DNA of 64,000 bases from Clostridium sp. MCC353 (GTDB lineage: Bacteria; Bacillota; Clostridia; Lachnospirales; Lachnospiraceae), in contig NZ_WQPN01000039.1 in NCBI RefSeq assembly GCF_018785315.1, forward strand, positions 29,750-93,749. Direction: 5' to 3'. The first letter of the stretch is position 1, and every line of letters begins with the position of its first letter. Below, piece by piece: positions 23,702-32,446 of the stretch. The notes below the pieces were generated by a model that saw only the letters and a program-made list of their open reading frames with translations, had not been told where the DNA came from and did no database searches. A program made the position numbers and the translations under genes.

Positions 23702-24988
23702 ATGACTAACAAATTTTTCCAAAACGTACTGCCGTCCATGCTCGCTTTCGCGTTTTCCGGCCTGTATACAATCGTAGACGGATTCTTCATCGGACAGAAT
23801 ATGGGCGATACCGGGCTGGCGGCTATAAATATCGCATTCCCGCTGGCGGCATTTATTCAGGCCATGGGCACAGGGCTGGGCATGGGAGGCGCCATCCAAA
23901 TATCCATCTTCCGAGGCAGAAATGACAGTGAGCAGGAAAAGCTCTATCTGGGCAGTACCCTGGGACTTCTGCTGGCTGCCGGAGCCGTCCTGACAGCGCT
24001 GTTTTTCTCTCTGTACCGGCCTCTGCTGTCTGTCATGGGAGCCAATGGACATGTGCTGGAGGCCGCATCCGAATATATGAAGATCATCACAACCGGAACC
24101 GTATTCCAGATTTTCGCCACAGGCTTAACCCCTATTCTCCGGAATTTTAACAGGGCGCTGCTGGCCATGACCGCTATGGTCTGCGGTTTTATCACAAATA
24201 TTCTGCTGGACTGGCTTTTCGTCGCCCATTTCCAGACGGGGATGACAGGGGCGGCGCTGGCAACTGTCATCGGCCAGGGGGGTACCATTCTGCCCTGCCT
24301 GGCTTTCCTGGTAAAAAAAGCGGCTGGTTTATCCTTCCGGCACTACAGATGGCGTTCCTCTGTCACAGGCGTAATCATAAAAACGGGTGTTTCTCCCTTT
24401 GGACTTACCATGTCGCCTTTCCTTGTCATGATCCTTCTCAACAAATGGGCTATGGCTTACGGCGGAGAATCTGCGGTTGCCGCCTACGCAGTGATTTCTT
24501 ATGTGACCTCCATTGTCCTCCTGCTTCTCCAAGGGATCAGTGACGGCAGCCAGCCGCTGATCAGCCTGAGCCTGGGACAGGGGGATTTAAAAAGTGCGTT
24601 GCAGGTCCGGGTTTTAGCTTACCTATTCTCCGCAATCATCGCTTTCATAATGGGCGCCGGTATTTTTTTACTGGCAGATTACATTCCCCCTCTTTTCGGA
24701 GCGTCCGGTGAGGTGGGTATAGCTGCCGTACAGGGAATGAATTTTTTCCTCCCGGGCTTTCTTTTCACCGCTTTCTGCCGGGTAACCACATCCTATTTTT
24801 ATGCCACAGGAAATAGCGGCTCCGCCTGCCTCATGGTTTACGGAGAGCCGGTTCTCTTATCCGTCCTGCTCATAGCATTTCTTCCGAAAATGATGGGGCT
24901 AAACGGCGTGTGGCTGTCCTCTCCCGCCTCACAGTTTTTACTGGCCATAACCGGCCTTTTACTGGTCCGGCTGCATTCCCGGGGCTGA
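23702..24988 (+). CDS. MATE-family efflux transporter (MerR-controlled)
   Basis: A 428-residue, 12-helix multidrug/oligosaccharidyl-lipid/polysaccharide exporter of the MATE family. Landmarks are LPSMLAFAFSGLYTIVDGFF in helix 1, and GxxxQPLISLSLGQGD in the second half. It uses a sodium or proton gradient to expel cationic or aromatic compounds. It is slightly short at the N terminus compared with ~445-460-residue relatives, but the start ATG lies just after the MerR promoter. Its ribosome site is weak (GTGGGG). Divergent from its likely MerR regulator; the first of three MATE genes in the window. Confidence 0.9.
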   Translation: MTNKFFQNVLPSMLAFAFSGLYTIVDGFFIGQNMGDTGLAAINIAFPLAAFIQAMGTGLGMGGAIQISIFRGRNDSEQEKLYLGSTLGLLLAAGAVLTALFFSLYRPLLSVMGANGHVLEAASEYMKIITTGTVFQIFATGLTPILRNFNRALLAMTAMVCGFITNILLDWLFVAHFQTGMTGAALATVIGQGGTILPCLAFLVKKAAGLSFRHYRWRSSVTGVIIKTGVSPFGLTMSPFLVMILLNKWAMAYGGESAVAAYAVISYVTSIVLLLLQGISDGSQPLISLSLGQGDLKSALQVRVLAYLFSAIIAFIMGAGIFLLADYIPPLFGASGEVGIAAVQGMNFFLPGFLFTAFCRVTTSYFYATGNSGSACLMVYGEPVLLSVLLIAFLPKMMGLNGVWLSSPASQFLLAITGLLLVRLHSRG

Positions 24989-25071
24989 CGGCATTTCTCT
25001 TGATTTTCCCGGTTTTTGTGGTAGTATAGACATATTGTCTGCCACAAACGTTTTAGAGGAGGATTCAAGCT

Positions 25072-25908
25072 TTGATACAGGATATCACACCACATATTTT
25101 CCATAATGAATACACGGAAAAGGAACCACAGACTGACAGCTTAATAATTATCACACAGAATGGCTCCGTACTGGTCAGTGAAAATGAAGACGGGTTCTCA
25201 TTTCCCCAATACGGCCAAATCGCGCCGCATGGAGTGAATTCCATATTTTTATTCACCATTGACCAGGAGGATTATTTCTGGCTGGACGCAGCGGGGATGA
25301 CGCCGCCTGACGGATATCATTTTGTCCCCCGCAGCAGTTTCCGCTCCCTCAGGCCCAAACACCTGGCATTCGCCGGCCTCACTGCCATGCACATTATCAA
25401 TTGGTACCAGACCAACCGTTTCTGCGGACGCTGCGGCCAAAAGCTGGAACATGACCATAAGGAGCGGATGCTGCGCTGTACCGCCTGCTCCAATCTGGTC
25501 TATCCCAGGATCAATCCGGCTGTCATTGTAGCCGTTACCAATGGAACCAAACTGCTAATGACCAAATATGCGGGAAGGGAATATTCCAACTATGCACTGG
25601 TCGCGGGATTCACAGAAATCGGGGAATCCATTGAAGAAACAGTGCGGCGGGAAGTTATGGAAGAAACGGGAATCCGAGTAAAAAATATCACCTATTACAA
25701 AAGCCAGCCCTGGGCCATGACCAGTACCCTTTTAATGGGATTCTTCTGCGAACTGGACGGGGACGACACCCTCCATGTGGACGAACAGGAATTGTCCCTG
25801 GCAGTGTGGATGGAGAGAGATGAGATTACAGCTAAATATGATGATTTCAGTTTGACCAATGAAATGATATGCAGGTTTAAAGGAGGGGATTTTGCTGGGG
25901 GGAGATGA
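25072..25908 (+). CDS. nudC: NAD(+)/NADH diphosphatase NudC
   Basis: A 278-residue Nudix hydrolase that splits NAD(H) into NMN(H) and AMP and can remove NAD caps from RNA. It has an N-terminal beta domain, a zinc ribbon (CGRCGQ...CTACS, residues ~121-145) and a Nudix box (GFTEIGESIEETVRREVMEE), and a conserved SQPWAMTSTLLMGF motif near residue 213 that is specific for NADH pyrophosphatases. The start is TTG at 25072 with GGAGG 9 bases upstream; no ATG fits. A monocistronic gene with a palindrome-rich 550-base gap after it. Confidence 0.93.
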   Translation: MIQDITPHIFHNEYTEKEPQTDSLIIITQNGSVLVSENEDGFSFPQYGQIAPHGVNSIFLFTIDQEDYFWLDAAGMTPPDGYHFVPRSSFRSLRPKHLAFAGLTAMHIINWYQTNRFCGRCGQKLEHDHKERMLRCTACSNLVYPRINPAVIVAVTNGTKLLMTKYAGREYSNYALVAGFTEIGESIEETVRREVMEETGIRVKNITYYKSQPWAMTSTLLMGFFCELDGDDTLHVDEQELSLAVWMERDEITAKYDDFSLTNEMICRFKGGDFAGGR

Positions 25909-25918
25909 GTAAGTTACG

Positions 25919-25995
25919 CAGGAAAGCGGGGCGAGGGGCCGTATGGAGAGCCGGGGGCTGGGACAGGCGGGGCGGGCCGTCGTCCCGCTTTCCTG
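25919..25995. terminator. Hairpin after nudC
   Basis: CAGGAAAGCGGG at 25919 pairs with CCCGCTTTCCTG ending at 25995, around a G-rich 53-base loop (GGGGCGAGGGGCC and similar). It follows the nudC stop by 11 bases. It has only a short T-rich tail, so it is a probable but not typical terminator. Confidence 0.5.
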
Positions 25996-26082
25996 CTGGT
26001 TTTCTCAGGCCTGATTTGTAGAATGCAGGTTTAGTGTCAGCCTGGGGAAGCAGAAGGGGGATTTTTTACCGCATCCATTTTT

Positions 26083-26134
26083 TTTACATCACCCCTCAAG
26101 GCATTTTCAAAAATGCCTTGAGGGGTGATGTAAA
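26083..26134. terminator. Perfect 24-bp hairpin, likely bidirectional terminator
   Basis: The arm beginning TTTACATCACCCCTCAAGG (26083-26106) is fully complementary to the arm ending GGGGTGATGTAAA (26111-26134), with a 4-base loop and T/A tracts on both sides. It lies between converging nudC and the chromate transporter genes, next to the large palindrome at 26146. Confidence 0.75.
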
Positions 26135-26145
26135 TTTATTCAGCC

Positions 26146-26439
26146 GATACCCAGCCGTGAATCCTGGGAACGGGGACGGGCAGGGCCTGCGCCCCTGGGG
26201 GGCATCTGGAAACCGTAAGTGGGGCTAGGTCTGCAAGGGCGGACAGAGGCGGGCAGAAACTGAAAACCAGATCAGTTTCTGAGGCGCCCACTGAGAGGTG
26301 AAGTCCATAAAGAGTTCACCTCGAATGGGCGCCGCACCGCCTCTGTCCGCCCTTGCAGACCTAGCCCCACTTACGGTTGGAAGCTGGCCCCCGGGGGGGC
26401 GCAGGCCCTGCCCGTCCCCGTTCCCAGGATTCACGGCGT
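26146..26439. repeat. Large three-way-junction palindrome, copy 1
   Basis: Outer arms 26154-26252 and 26337-26437 are near-perfect complements of ~100 bases (outermost GCCGTGAATCCTGGGAACG; innermost GGGCGGACAGAGGCGG), with one interrupted patch. The 84-base centre holds two hairpins: CAGAAACTGA/TCAGTTTCTG, and a GGCGCCCA...TGGGCGCC stem with AGGTGAA/TTCACCT inside. A second locus at 48865 shares this plan, the flank GATACCCAGC, the ACGGG/GGGCAG patches and the GGCGCC arms. No reading frame is apparent. Confidence 0.8.
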
Positions 26440-26464
26440 AACTCCCGCAAAAAAAATTAACTCT

Positions 26465-27022
26465 CTACCCCAAAAATGCATAAATAACCGCCCCAACAGC
26501 ACCGCTGGCGAATATTGCAGGTATCGGTGCGATCCATTTTTTCCGGAGCAATACTAAAAAAACAACGCACATGGCAGCCGCCGGCCAATTGGTTTTCGCA
26601 AACTCTATATGGCCCGCCCAGACTGCGTTCACCGCAAGGCGGACTGCGGCAGATATGATTAATGCGCAGACTGCCGGCTGAAGGCCTTTTAATACCTGCT
26701 GAACCCCTTTTAGCTGCCTGTATTTCATATAAAACCATGCCAGCGTCATGACAATTACTGCGGAAGGAAGTACGTAAGATAAGGTAGATACCACCGTTCC
26801 GGGGATTCCCGCCATCTGAACGCCTACAAAAGAAGCGATGTTAATTCCCATAGGGCCGGGTGTCATCTCGGATACGGTGATCACATCCGCAAATTCCTTC
26901 ATAGTCAGCCAGCCCCGCTCGCTCACGATCAAATCCTGCATCAGCGCCGTCGCCCCATAGCCGCCGCCAAATCCGAATAAGCCAACAATAAAAAATGTCT
27001 GAAACAATTGCCAATAGATCAT
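26465..27022 (-). CDS. Chromate transporter family protein (ChrA half, second)
   Basis: A 185-residue membrane protein with about 5-6 helices and the CHR-domain pattern FGGGYGATALMQD followed by EMTPGPMGINIASFVG. It is a short-chain ChrA, which works as a heterodimer of two half-size proteins. Members export chromate or, more generally, oxyanions by antiport; most in gut Clostridia are uncharacterised. It overlaps the upstream partner gene by 4 bases, so the two are translated together. Divergent LysR gene at 27793 probably regulates both. Confidence 0.9.
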   Translation of the reverse strand: MIYWQLFQTFFIVGLFGFGGGYGATALMQDLIVSERGWLTMKEFADVITVSEMTPGPMGINIASFVGVQMAGIPGTVVSTLSYVLPSAVIVMTLAWFYMKYRQLKGVQQVLKGLQPAVCALIISAAVRLAVNAVWAGHIEFAKTNWPAAAMCVVFLVLLRKKWIAPIPAIFASGAVGAVIYAFLG

Positions 27023-27603
27023 GCCGTTCCCCTCACTTTCTCCTTATACCCGTTTATAACCACCGCAGCTATACTGATGGCGCCGCATATCAGAATTAGT
27101 TTTATAATAGGAACTCCAAAGAATATGGCGGCCACTGCTGCTGCGGCCAAAAGAATATCGTTGAGCAGATTCTTGTGTTTTACCACATTGGCGGACATGT
27201 TTATTGACACATTGATCATCACTGCCGCCACCCCGGCTTCCATTCCCCGCAGCACCAATGCAACGATATAATTGGTGCAGAACGCTTCATAAATGAATGA
27301 AATTATCGATAAAATTACCATTGGAGGCAGCACGCTTCCGGCAATGGAGCAGACTGCCCCTCTGATCCCCGCTATCCGGTATCCGATGATAATGGAGGTA
27401 TTCACTGCCATAATACCCGGTGAGGATTGGGCGATGGCGATCATGTCCATCATCTCATCTTCCTCAATCCATTTCAAATCCTCCACATACTTTTTCTGCA
27501 AAACCGGTATGATAACGCCTCCCCCGCCAAATGTACAGGCGCTGATCATAAAATTGGAGCAGAACAATGTTTTCAATTTATTTGCCGCAGTATCTGTTTT
27601 CAT
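27019..27603 (-). CDS. Chromate transporter family protein (ChrA half, first)
   Basis: 194 residues, about six helices, with the CHR-domain motifs FGGGGVIIPVLQKKYVED and AIAQSSPGIMAVNTSIIIGY. It is the paired half of the short-chain chromate transporter encoded immediately downstream (4-base overlap). I chose the ATG at 27603, which follows GGAAGGGG; the two codons upstream (TTG, GTG) overlap that site. Oxyanion export is the family expectation, while the true substrate is unknown. Confidence 0.9.
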   Translation of the reverse strand: MKTDTAANKLKTLFCSNFMISACTFGGGGVIIPVLQKKYVEDLKWIEEDEMMDMIAIAQSSPGIMAVNTSIIIGYRIAGIRGAVCSIAGSVLPPMVILSIISFIYEAFCTNYIVALVLRGMEAGVAAVMINVSINMSANVVKHKNLLNDILLAAAAVAAIFFGVPIIKLILICGAISIAAVVINGYKEKVRGTA

Positions 27604-27792
27604 CACCAATCCCCTTCCCTTTCCTTTTTTAGCAGCGGTTTGGACATGACGCCGCCAAATCTGCCGCCCATTTCAAAATCTGCCTTTTTAAATCTTCTTT
27701 TGTTCAAATGAAGTATATCACTTGCATATCCATGTGTAAAATAATATAATTGCATTAGTATCATATCATTTTCAGTATGGATAGGAGGGCTT

Positions 27793-28677
27793 ATGACCTT
27801 AAAACATATGACGGTCTTCTGCACGGTGTGTGAAGAGTTGAGCATGACAAAAGCGGCGGAACGTCTCTATATGACCCAGCCAGCAGTGAGCAGAATGATT
27901 GGCGAACTGGAAAAACACTATGATGTCCGTCTCTTTGACCGGATTGACCGCCAGATTTATCTCACCGCTGCCGGAAAGCAGTTGTGGAAGGACAGCAAAA
28001 ATGTTCTACTCAGCATGGAACAGCTCGAAAACCATCTCCAGTCCCAGGCAGTTTCCCCTGTTTTAAAAGTGGGCTGCAGCCTTGGGATCGGCATCACTTA
28101 CATTCAGAACTATCTGGACCGGTATTATGAAACCTACCCCGGCACCCTGGTCCGGATTACGGAAAATCACAGCAGTTATGTGGAAGAAAAGGTGGCTGTG
28201 AATGAGCTGGATCTGGGCATTATTGAAGGGATTATTCATTTAGATACCCTGGTATCCACTCCGTTTCATAAAGATGACCTGGCCGCCGTATGCGCTCCGT
28301 TTCATCCCCTGGCCGGTTACTCAATAGACCGCTCCTCTAAAATGCTCTCCCTCCAGGATCTCAATGAGGCCGGATTAAGCCTTCCTGAAAATGGAACCGG
28401 AACCAGAGAGCATTTGAACAGCGAAGCTGCCAAAAATGGGATAAAGCTGACCCCCGTCTGGTCCACAATCAATTACTCCAATATTTTCCAACAGGTACTA
28501 AACGGCAAAGCGGTTACGGTGCTCTCCCGCCACCTTTTAAAAGACATGCTGGAAAAGGGGGATTTGGTGGAACTGAACACAGATTTCCATATCCGGCGGA
28601 CCTTTCACATCATCCGCCATAAATATAAGTATTTGGCCTCCAATGCACAGTTTTTCGTCAAACTGTGGGAATCCTAA
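27793..28677 (+). CDS. LysR-family transcriptional regulator
   Basis: A 294-residue LTTR with an N-terminal winged helix (SMTKAAERLYMTQPAVSRMI) and an effector-binding domain. AGGAGGG precedes the ATG. It is divergent from the paired chromate-transporter genes across a 189-base gap, which suggests it controls them. A 30-bp mobile element has inserted just after its 3' end, into a terminator arm. Confidence 0.9.
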   Translation: MTLKHMTVFCTVCEELSMTKAAERLYMTQPAVSRMIGELEKHYDVRLFDRIDRQIYLTAAGKQLWKDSKNVLLSMEQLENHLQSQAVSPVLKVGCSLGIGITYIQNYLDRYYETYPGTLVRITENHSSYVEEKVAVNELDLGIIEGIIHLDTLVSTPFHKDDLAAVCAPFHPLAGYSIDRSSKMLSLQDLNEAGLSLPENGTGTREHLNSEAAKNGIKLTPVWSTINYSNIFQQVLNGKAVTVLSRHLLKDMLEKGDLVELNTDFHIRRTFHIIRHKYKYLASNAQFFVKLWES

Positions 28678-28700
28678 ACTGCATAAAATGCAGTCCGCCT

Positions 28701-28730
28701 GTAACAGTTCAGACCTGTCTGAAATGATAC
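28701..28730. mobile_element. IS66-like 30-bp mini element, copy F (perfect TSD)
   Basis: GTAACAGTTCAGAC, CT, GTCTGAAATGATAC: exactly 30 bases, flanked by identical 8-mers GTCCGCCT at 28693-28700 and 28731-28738. The target was the left arm of a terminator hairpin (28731-28762), which the duplication leaves intact. Confidence 0.85.
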
Positions 28731-28762
28731 GTCCGCCTGCAGGTGGTATCCTGCGGGCGGAC
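28731..28762. terminator. Bidirectional terminator between LysR and AIPR genes
   Basis: GTCCGCCTGCAGG (28731-28743) pairs with CCTGCGGGCGGAC (28750-28762). It stands between the converging LysR and AIPR genes and contains one copy of the mini-element target duplication. Confidence 0.65.
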
Positions 28763-28768
28763 TGCTCA

Positions 28769-31003
28769 TTACCATTCAAATATGGGTTTTTTCACACTTT
28801 TGGAATACCATCTTATGGTTCCGTGTTTTACTCCGACCACCATACACAGCTCTTCTATCTGGTCGTATTTTCTCTTGCTGTTGGACGAAGTCCCAATCCA
28901 GTACTCTTTTCCATTTACCATTATCTTCTTCTCTCTGCCCCTGAAATATCCGGCGGTAAAATCGATCTCAGCCCGGTCATCGCCCAGCCAGCCTCCGCAC
29001 CATGCGATGATTTCAGCGTTGGTATAATGATAATTAGTGAGTATATATTCCGTAGTTTTAACCATGGCCTCAGCCGTACTATCAACAGAAATATCCTGTT
29101 CGTCCTCCCCGGTTCCCAATTCTATCCGGTTGACCTTCAGGGCCAGGATCCTGTTTGCCGACTGGTCCTCAGGCCCCGTAAATAACAGATTGCCCCCTGA
29201 TTCCGGCAGGTCATTGACCAAATCACCAAATTCTGTCCAATCCATTTCATTGACGATATAGTTAAAAAATTCATTCTTTTTAAACAGGTTGGAATTAAAC
29301 TCGTACTCATCTTCCAGGTAGTCACCGGAAAGCTCCGCCACACGTTTGGCAAACAGTTCCATAAGCTCCGTCATACAGAGGTTCACCAGATCAAAACGAT
29401 CCTGAAACTCCAAAAAGTCCGTATGAAACGAGTTGAACAGGCCTGTCAGATAAGACGTAAAGTACCATTTTCCGTTCTGAATCACAACCTGCTGTTTGAA
29501 ATCCGGAAAATAAAAATCCGGCCGCAGTTTTTCATACAATCGGCTGGTTTTCACGGCAAAGCTGACGGCTCCGTAATATTTTTGGAAAACCAGGGGTTCT
29601 TCCGACGGGTCCGCGTTCATCCACTCTTCCGCAAAAATACCGGTGTCCTTAAAATGATAGTCCGCGTTCAACCCGCTTTCAAAACTCAGCAGCGTATTGG
29701 TGCCTTTGCTTCTGGCATCCCCCGGCTCCCCGGCGCAGGCTTTTTGGGCCCTGGCAAACTCCACCAAATCAATGCTGTGTTCGAATCGGCTGTCCTCTCC
29801 CCGTTTTACCAGCTTAAAATACTTTCTTCCAGCCCTTTGCTCCCGTTCCAGATATCCCGCCATTTTTTCAACAAACGGCGACGCAAACGCAATGTCCTCC
29901 GACTTAATCGGCTTCTGCCGGTTTAATGCCACGCTGATCTCACTGACCTCTTTTGAGCTGCCATCCTGGGCGCCGCCTTCCTCCTCCCGGGGAATATGTA
30001 TGATCCGCAGCAATACCTGGGCTCCTTTGGAACCGTTAATCCGGTCCCTTATCTTCTTTTTCTCCGCCTCCAGCCGGCATTCTTCCAGCTCATATTCCTG
30101 TCCATAGAAATACTCCGCAGCCGCAGTGATGGTCTGAGCCCCATTGATCACAGAAAACTGTAAATTCCCATATTCATTTAAACTCTCGAGCAGGATCTCG
30201 CCAACCCGGTCCAGCTTAAAATCCCGCCATTCCACCATAATGGTGACGCCGTTATTCTTAAACCAGAATTGCTCCGGATTGTTCTCCAGCGTATCTTTGA
30301 TCGCCTGGTCCACCCCCAGCTGCTCATTGAGGCCATACCTTACATTCCGGTCAAACAAACGGTCTCCCACTTTATTATAGATCTCCACCAGCTGGTACAG
30401 ATCCACGGTCATCACATAACCTTTCCGCCCTGCCTTAAAGGTTTCATTTCCTTCCCAGTTAATATGGCTTCTGGGGGCAGGCATCTGTATGAGTTCATAC
30501 CGTTTCAGGTTTACGAGCTTGATATCCTGCTTCTTGAACTCGTGATCCAGAATATAGGTGCAGTTGATCCTGTCTCTCTTATTCCCGGTGATGGTCCGTA
30601 CCCGTCTCTTCATCTTCTGCCCTTCTTCAGAGCAGATCAATTTTTCCAGAAAAATCCGGTTTCTCATATTTGTCACGAAACAGACCAAATGAATGCTTCC
30701 CAGCCCGCCGTCATAGCCATCAGCCATATGTTTCACTTCATCCCCGATTTCTTTCAGCAGCCTTTCCCTGTCCACGCACTGCTTAAATCCTAAAAATATG
30801 AATTTCTCCTCGGACTCAATTTTCATCTTGAGGGAATTGCTGATCTTGTATGTCTCTGTATTTATCAGGCTCTCGATTTCGGAACTGGACTCCAGTCCCT
30901 CCCACCACTGCTCGTCGCAGTCAATATCCCGGTTAATTAAAATATTTCTGATGTATTCCCCATACGCTTCTATCTTCTTTGTCTTCATCCTGATCACACT
31001 CAT
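28769..31003 (-). CDS. AIPR-family (abortive infection phage resistance) protein
   Basis: A 744-residue cytosolic protein with a clear AIPR domain (PF10592) at about residues 215-450. The conserved core is RNVRYGLNEQLGVDQAI followed by FWFKNNGVTIMVEW and FSVINGAQTITAAAEYF. AIPR proteins were first found on lactococcal plasmids as phage-resistance determinants, and their mechanism is poorly known. The C-terminal ~100 residues look like a small DNA-binding add-on (EELCMVVGVKHGTIRWYSKS). The ATG at 31003 follows AAAGG. It lies 87 bases downstream of an FRG-domain gene under one promoter, forming a likely two-gene defence operon. Confidence 0.88.
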   Translation of the reverse strand: MSVIRMKTKKIEAYGEYIRNILINRDIDCDEQWWEGLESSSEIESLINTETYKISNSLKMKIESEEKFIFLGFKQCVDRERLLKEIGDEVKHMADGYDGGLGSIHLVCFVTNMRNRIFLEKLICSEEGQKMKRRVRTITGNKRDRINCTYILDHEFKKQDIKLVNLKRYELIQMPAPRSHINWEGNETFKAGRKGYVMTVDLYQLVEIYNKVGDRLFDRNVRYGLNEQLGVDQAIKDTLENNPEQFWFKNNGVTIMVEWRDFKLDRVGEILLESLNEYGNLQFSVINGAQTITAAAEYFYGQEYELEECRLEAEKKKIRDRINGSKGAQVLLRIIHIPREEEGGAQDGSSKEVSEISVALNRQKPIKSEDIAFASPFVEKMAGYLEREQRAGRKYFKLVKRGEDSRFEHSIDLVEFARAQKACAGEPGDARSKGTNTLLSFESGLNADYHFKDTGIFAEEWMNADPSEEPLVFQKYYGAVSFAVKTSRLYEKLRPDFYFPDFKQQVVIQNGKWYFTSYLTGLFNSFHTDFLEFQDRFDLVNLCMTELMELFAKRVAELSGDYLEDEYEFNSNLFKKNEFFNYIVNEMDWTEFGDLVNDLPESGGNLLFTGPEDQSANRILALKVNRIELGTGEDEQDISVDSTAEAMVKTTEYILTNYHYTNAEIIAWCGGWLGDDRAEIDFTAGYFRGREKKIMVNGKEYWIGTSSNSKRKYDQIEELCMVVGVKHGTIRWYSKSVKKPIFEW

Positions 31004-31090
31004 TTATCCTTTGTCCTTTCAACCATTCACGTATGCCGTCTGAGACGGCGCCGGCAGTTTCCGGAAAGGCGGGCTGCCGTCCCTCAAGTA

Positions 31091-32257
31091 TCAATCGGTC
31101 AAAATCTGTAACTGTCCGCCTGAAAATGCCTCAATACCGTACCGGCCCAGTTCTTCCGTAAAATCAGCGACCATCTGGTTATATCTGCCGATGATCTTTT
31201 TCATCTGATCCCTGGTTATCACGTTTTCTTCTTCATATTGAGGAAAATCTTCTAAGAAATCCAGCAGGCCGATCCGGTAGCTGTTGATTACCGATTCCAC
31301 ATAAATTAAAGCCTGGTCAATATCCGCCTTTCCGCCATCTTCTTTTGCCGCTCTCTTTTTATCAATGATATAGTCAAAATAATAATCCAATTCTTTATTC
31401 AGGTTGTTCACAGCGTAATTCAGCTCATTATTGCAGCAGAATTCTTCCGTGTTCAATTTCTTGCTCTTTTCGCTGATATCGTCCACCAGGTTCATGATCT
31501 CCGGATAAATCGTCCCGGTATGAATCCCGAACATCTGCCGCAGTTCTTTTCTGATCAGAGGTTTCGCCTCTTTGGGAATACGGATTCCATAGGTCATATA
31601 ATCCGGCAGATCAGACGCGTCATTTCCCTGAAACAGTATAAATGCCCCCTGCTGGGCAATGATCCTCTTATTCAGCTTCGTATGGTCGATGAATTTATGG
31701 TTTTTCTCAAATATGATCTTATCCGTATACCACTTCTTATCCCGGTTGATGATCGCGTCATAATTGTCATTGGTATTCTGGGCGCTGGGGCTGAAAATTT
31801 CATCTATAAAAAAGATAAATACCATCCCGTCTTCCTGATCCATGGAATTTTCCGGGTTATGGTAATAGGGCGTGACCGCAAAGTAAAGGGCCGACAGGCA
31901 GTTATAGGTTACATCCAAAAGCCTGCTGGGAAATTCCCCATGCTGGGCGTCAATGGCATTGTCCAGATAACGCTTGTCATTGGTCAGATAACTCTGCCTC
32001 ATGGCATCAAATAAGCTTTTCTCAAAAAAGCGGTTTCCATCCATCACACCTTTACGGAAGATATTGGCGCGGCAGGATGTGGGATACCATTTGGATTCCC
32101 CCCTGTACACCAGAATACTGTCTTCACTGTTCCGGGCGGTAATGAGCTGGTCAATCTTATTGATATAAGAAGCAACATTTTTTATTGTATAATCATCCTT
32201 TTGGCAGGCTTCAATATTTTTATCTTTCCGCATCCACTGGCTGTTTCCTTCCGGCAC
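31091..32257 (-). CDS. FRG-domain protein
   Basis: A 388-residue protein with an FRG domain (PF08867). Key features are the opening LVYRGESKWYPTSCRANIFR (residues ~48-67) and the block HGEFPSRLLDVTYNCLSALY (residues ~108-127), which matches the family's HxGxPTRLLDWT pattern. FRG domains occur in predicted toxins and phage-defence proteins; their activity is unproven. The C-terminal half is helical, of unknown type. The start is probably GTG at 32257 (AGGG 8 bases upstream); TTG at 32263 is an alternative. It is the first gene of the FRG-AIPR pair. Confidence 0.85.
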   Translation of the reverse strand: MPEGNSQWMRKDKNIEACQKDDYTIKNVASYINKIDQLITARNSEDSILVYRGESKWYPTSCRANIFRKGVMDGNRFFEKSLFDAMRQSYLTNDKRYLDNAIDAQHGEFPSRLLDVTYNCLSALYFAVTPYYHNPENSMDQEDGMVFIFFIDEIFSPSAQNTNDNYDAIINRDKKWYTDKIIFEKNHKFIDHTKLNKRIIAQQGAFILFQGNDASDLPDYMTYGIRIPKEAKPLIRKELRQMFGIHTGTIYPEIMNLVDDISEKSKKLNTEEFCCNNELNYAVNNLNKELDYYFDYIIDKKRAAKEDGGKADIDQALIYVESVINSYRIGLLDFLEDFPQYEEENVITRDQMKKIIGRYNQMVADFTEELGRYGIEAFSGGQLQILTD

Positions 32258-32327
32258 TCTCAATCCCTCGCTTTTCCGTTATGATAGGTTTTTATGCATT
32301 TTAACTATTCCATATACAATCTATAGG

Positions 32328-32362
32328 ATTTATTATACTCAACCTGCCCGTTAAAAACAATC
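32328..32362 (-). promoter_or_regulatory. Promoter of the FRG-AIPR operon
   Basis: On the minus strand TTGTTT, 17 bases and TATAAT, about 70 bases before the FRG start codon. No operator-like dyad is obvious, so expression is probably constitutive. Confidence 0.6.
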
Positions 32363-32401
32363 GGAATTAAGAAAGAATCCCACAGACAGGATTCTATATA
32401 G

Positions 32402-32428
32402 AAAAAAGCGGCCTCAATCAGCCGCTTT
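32402..32428 (-). terminator. Terminator after the XRE regulator gene
   Basis: AAAGCGGC/GCCGCTTT stem (32405-32412 with 32421-32428) followed on the minus strand by U6. It isolates the XRE gene from the FRG-AIPR promoter. Confidence 0.85.
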
Positions 32429-32446
32429 CTAATCATGGAAAAACCA

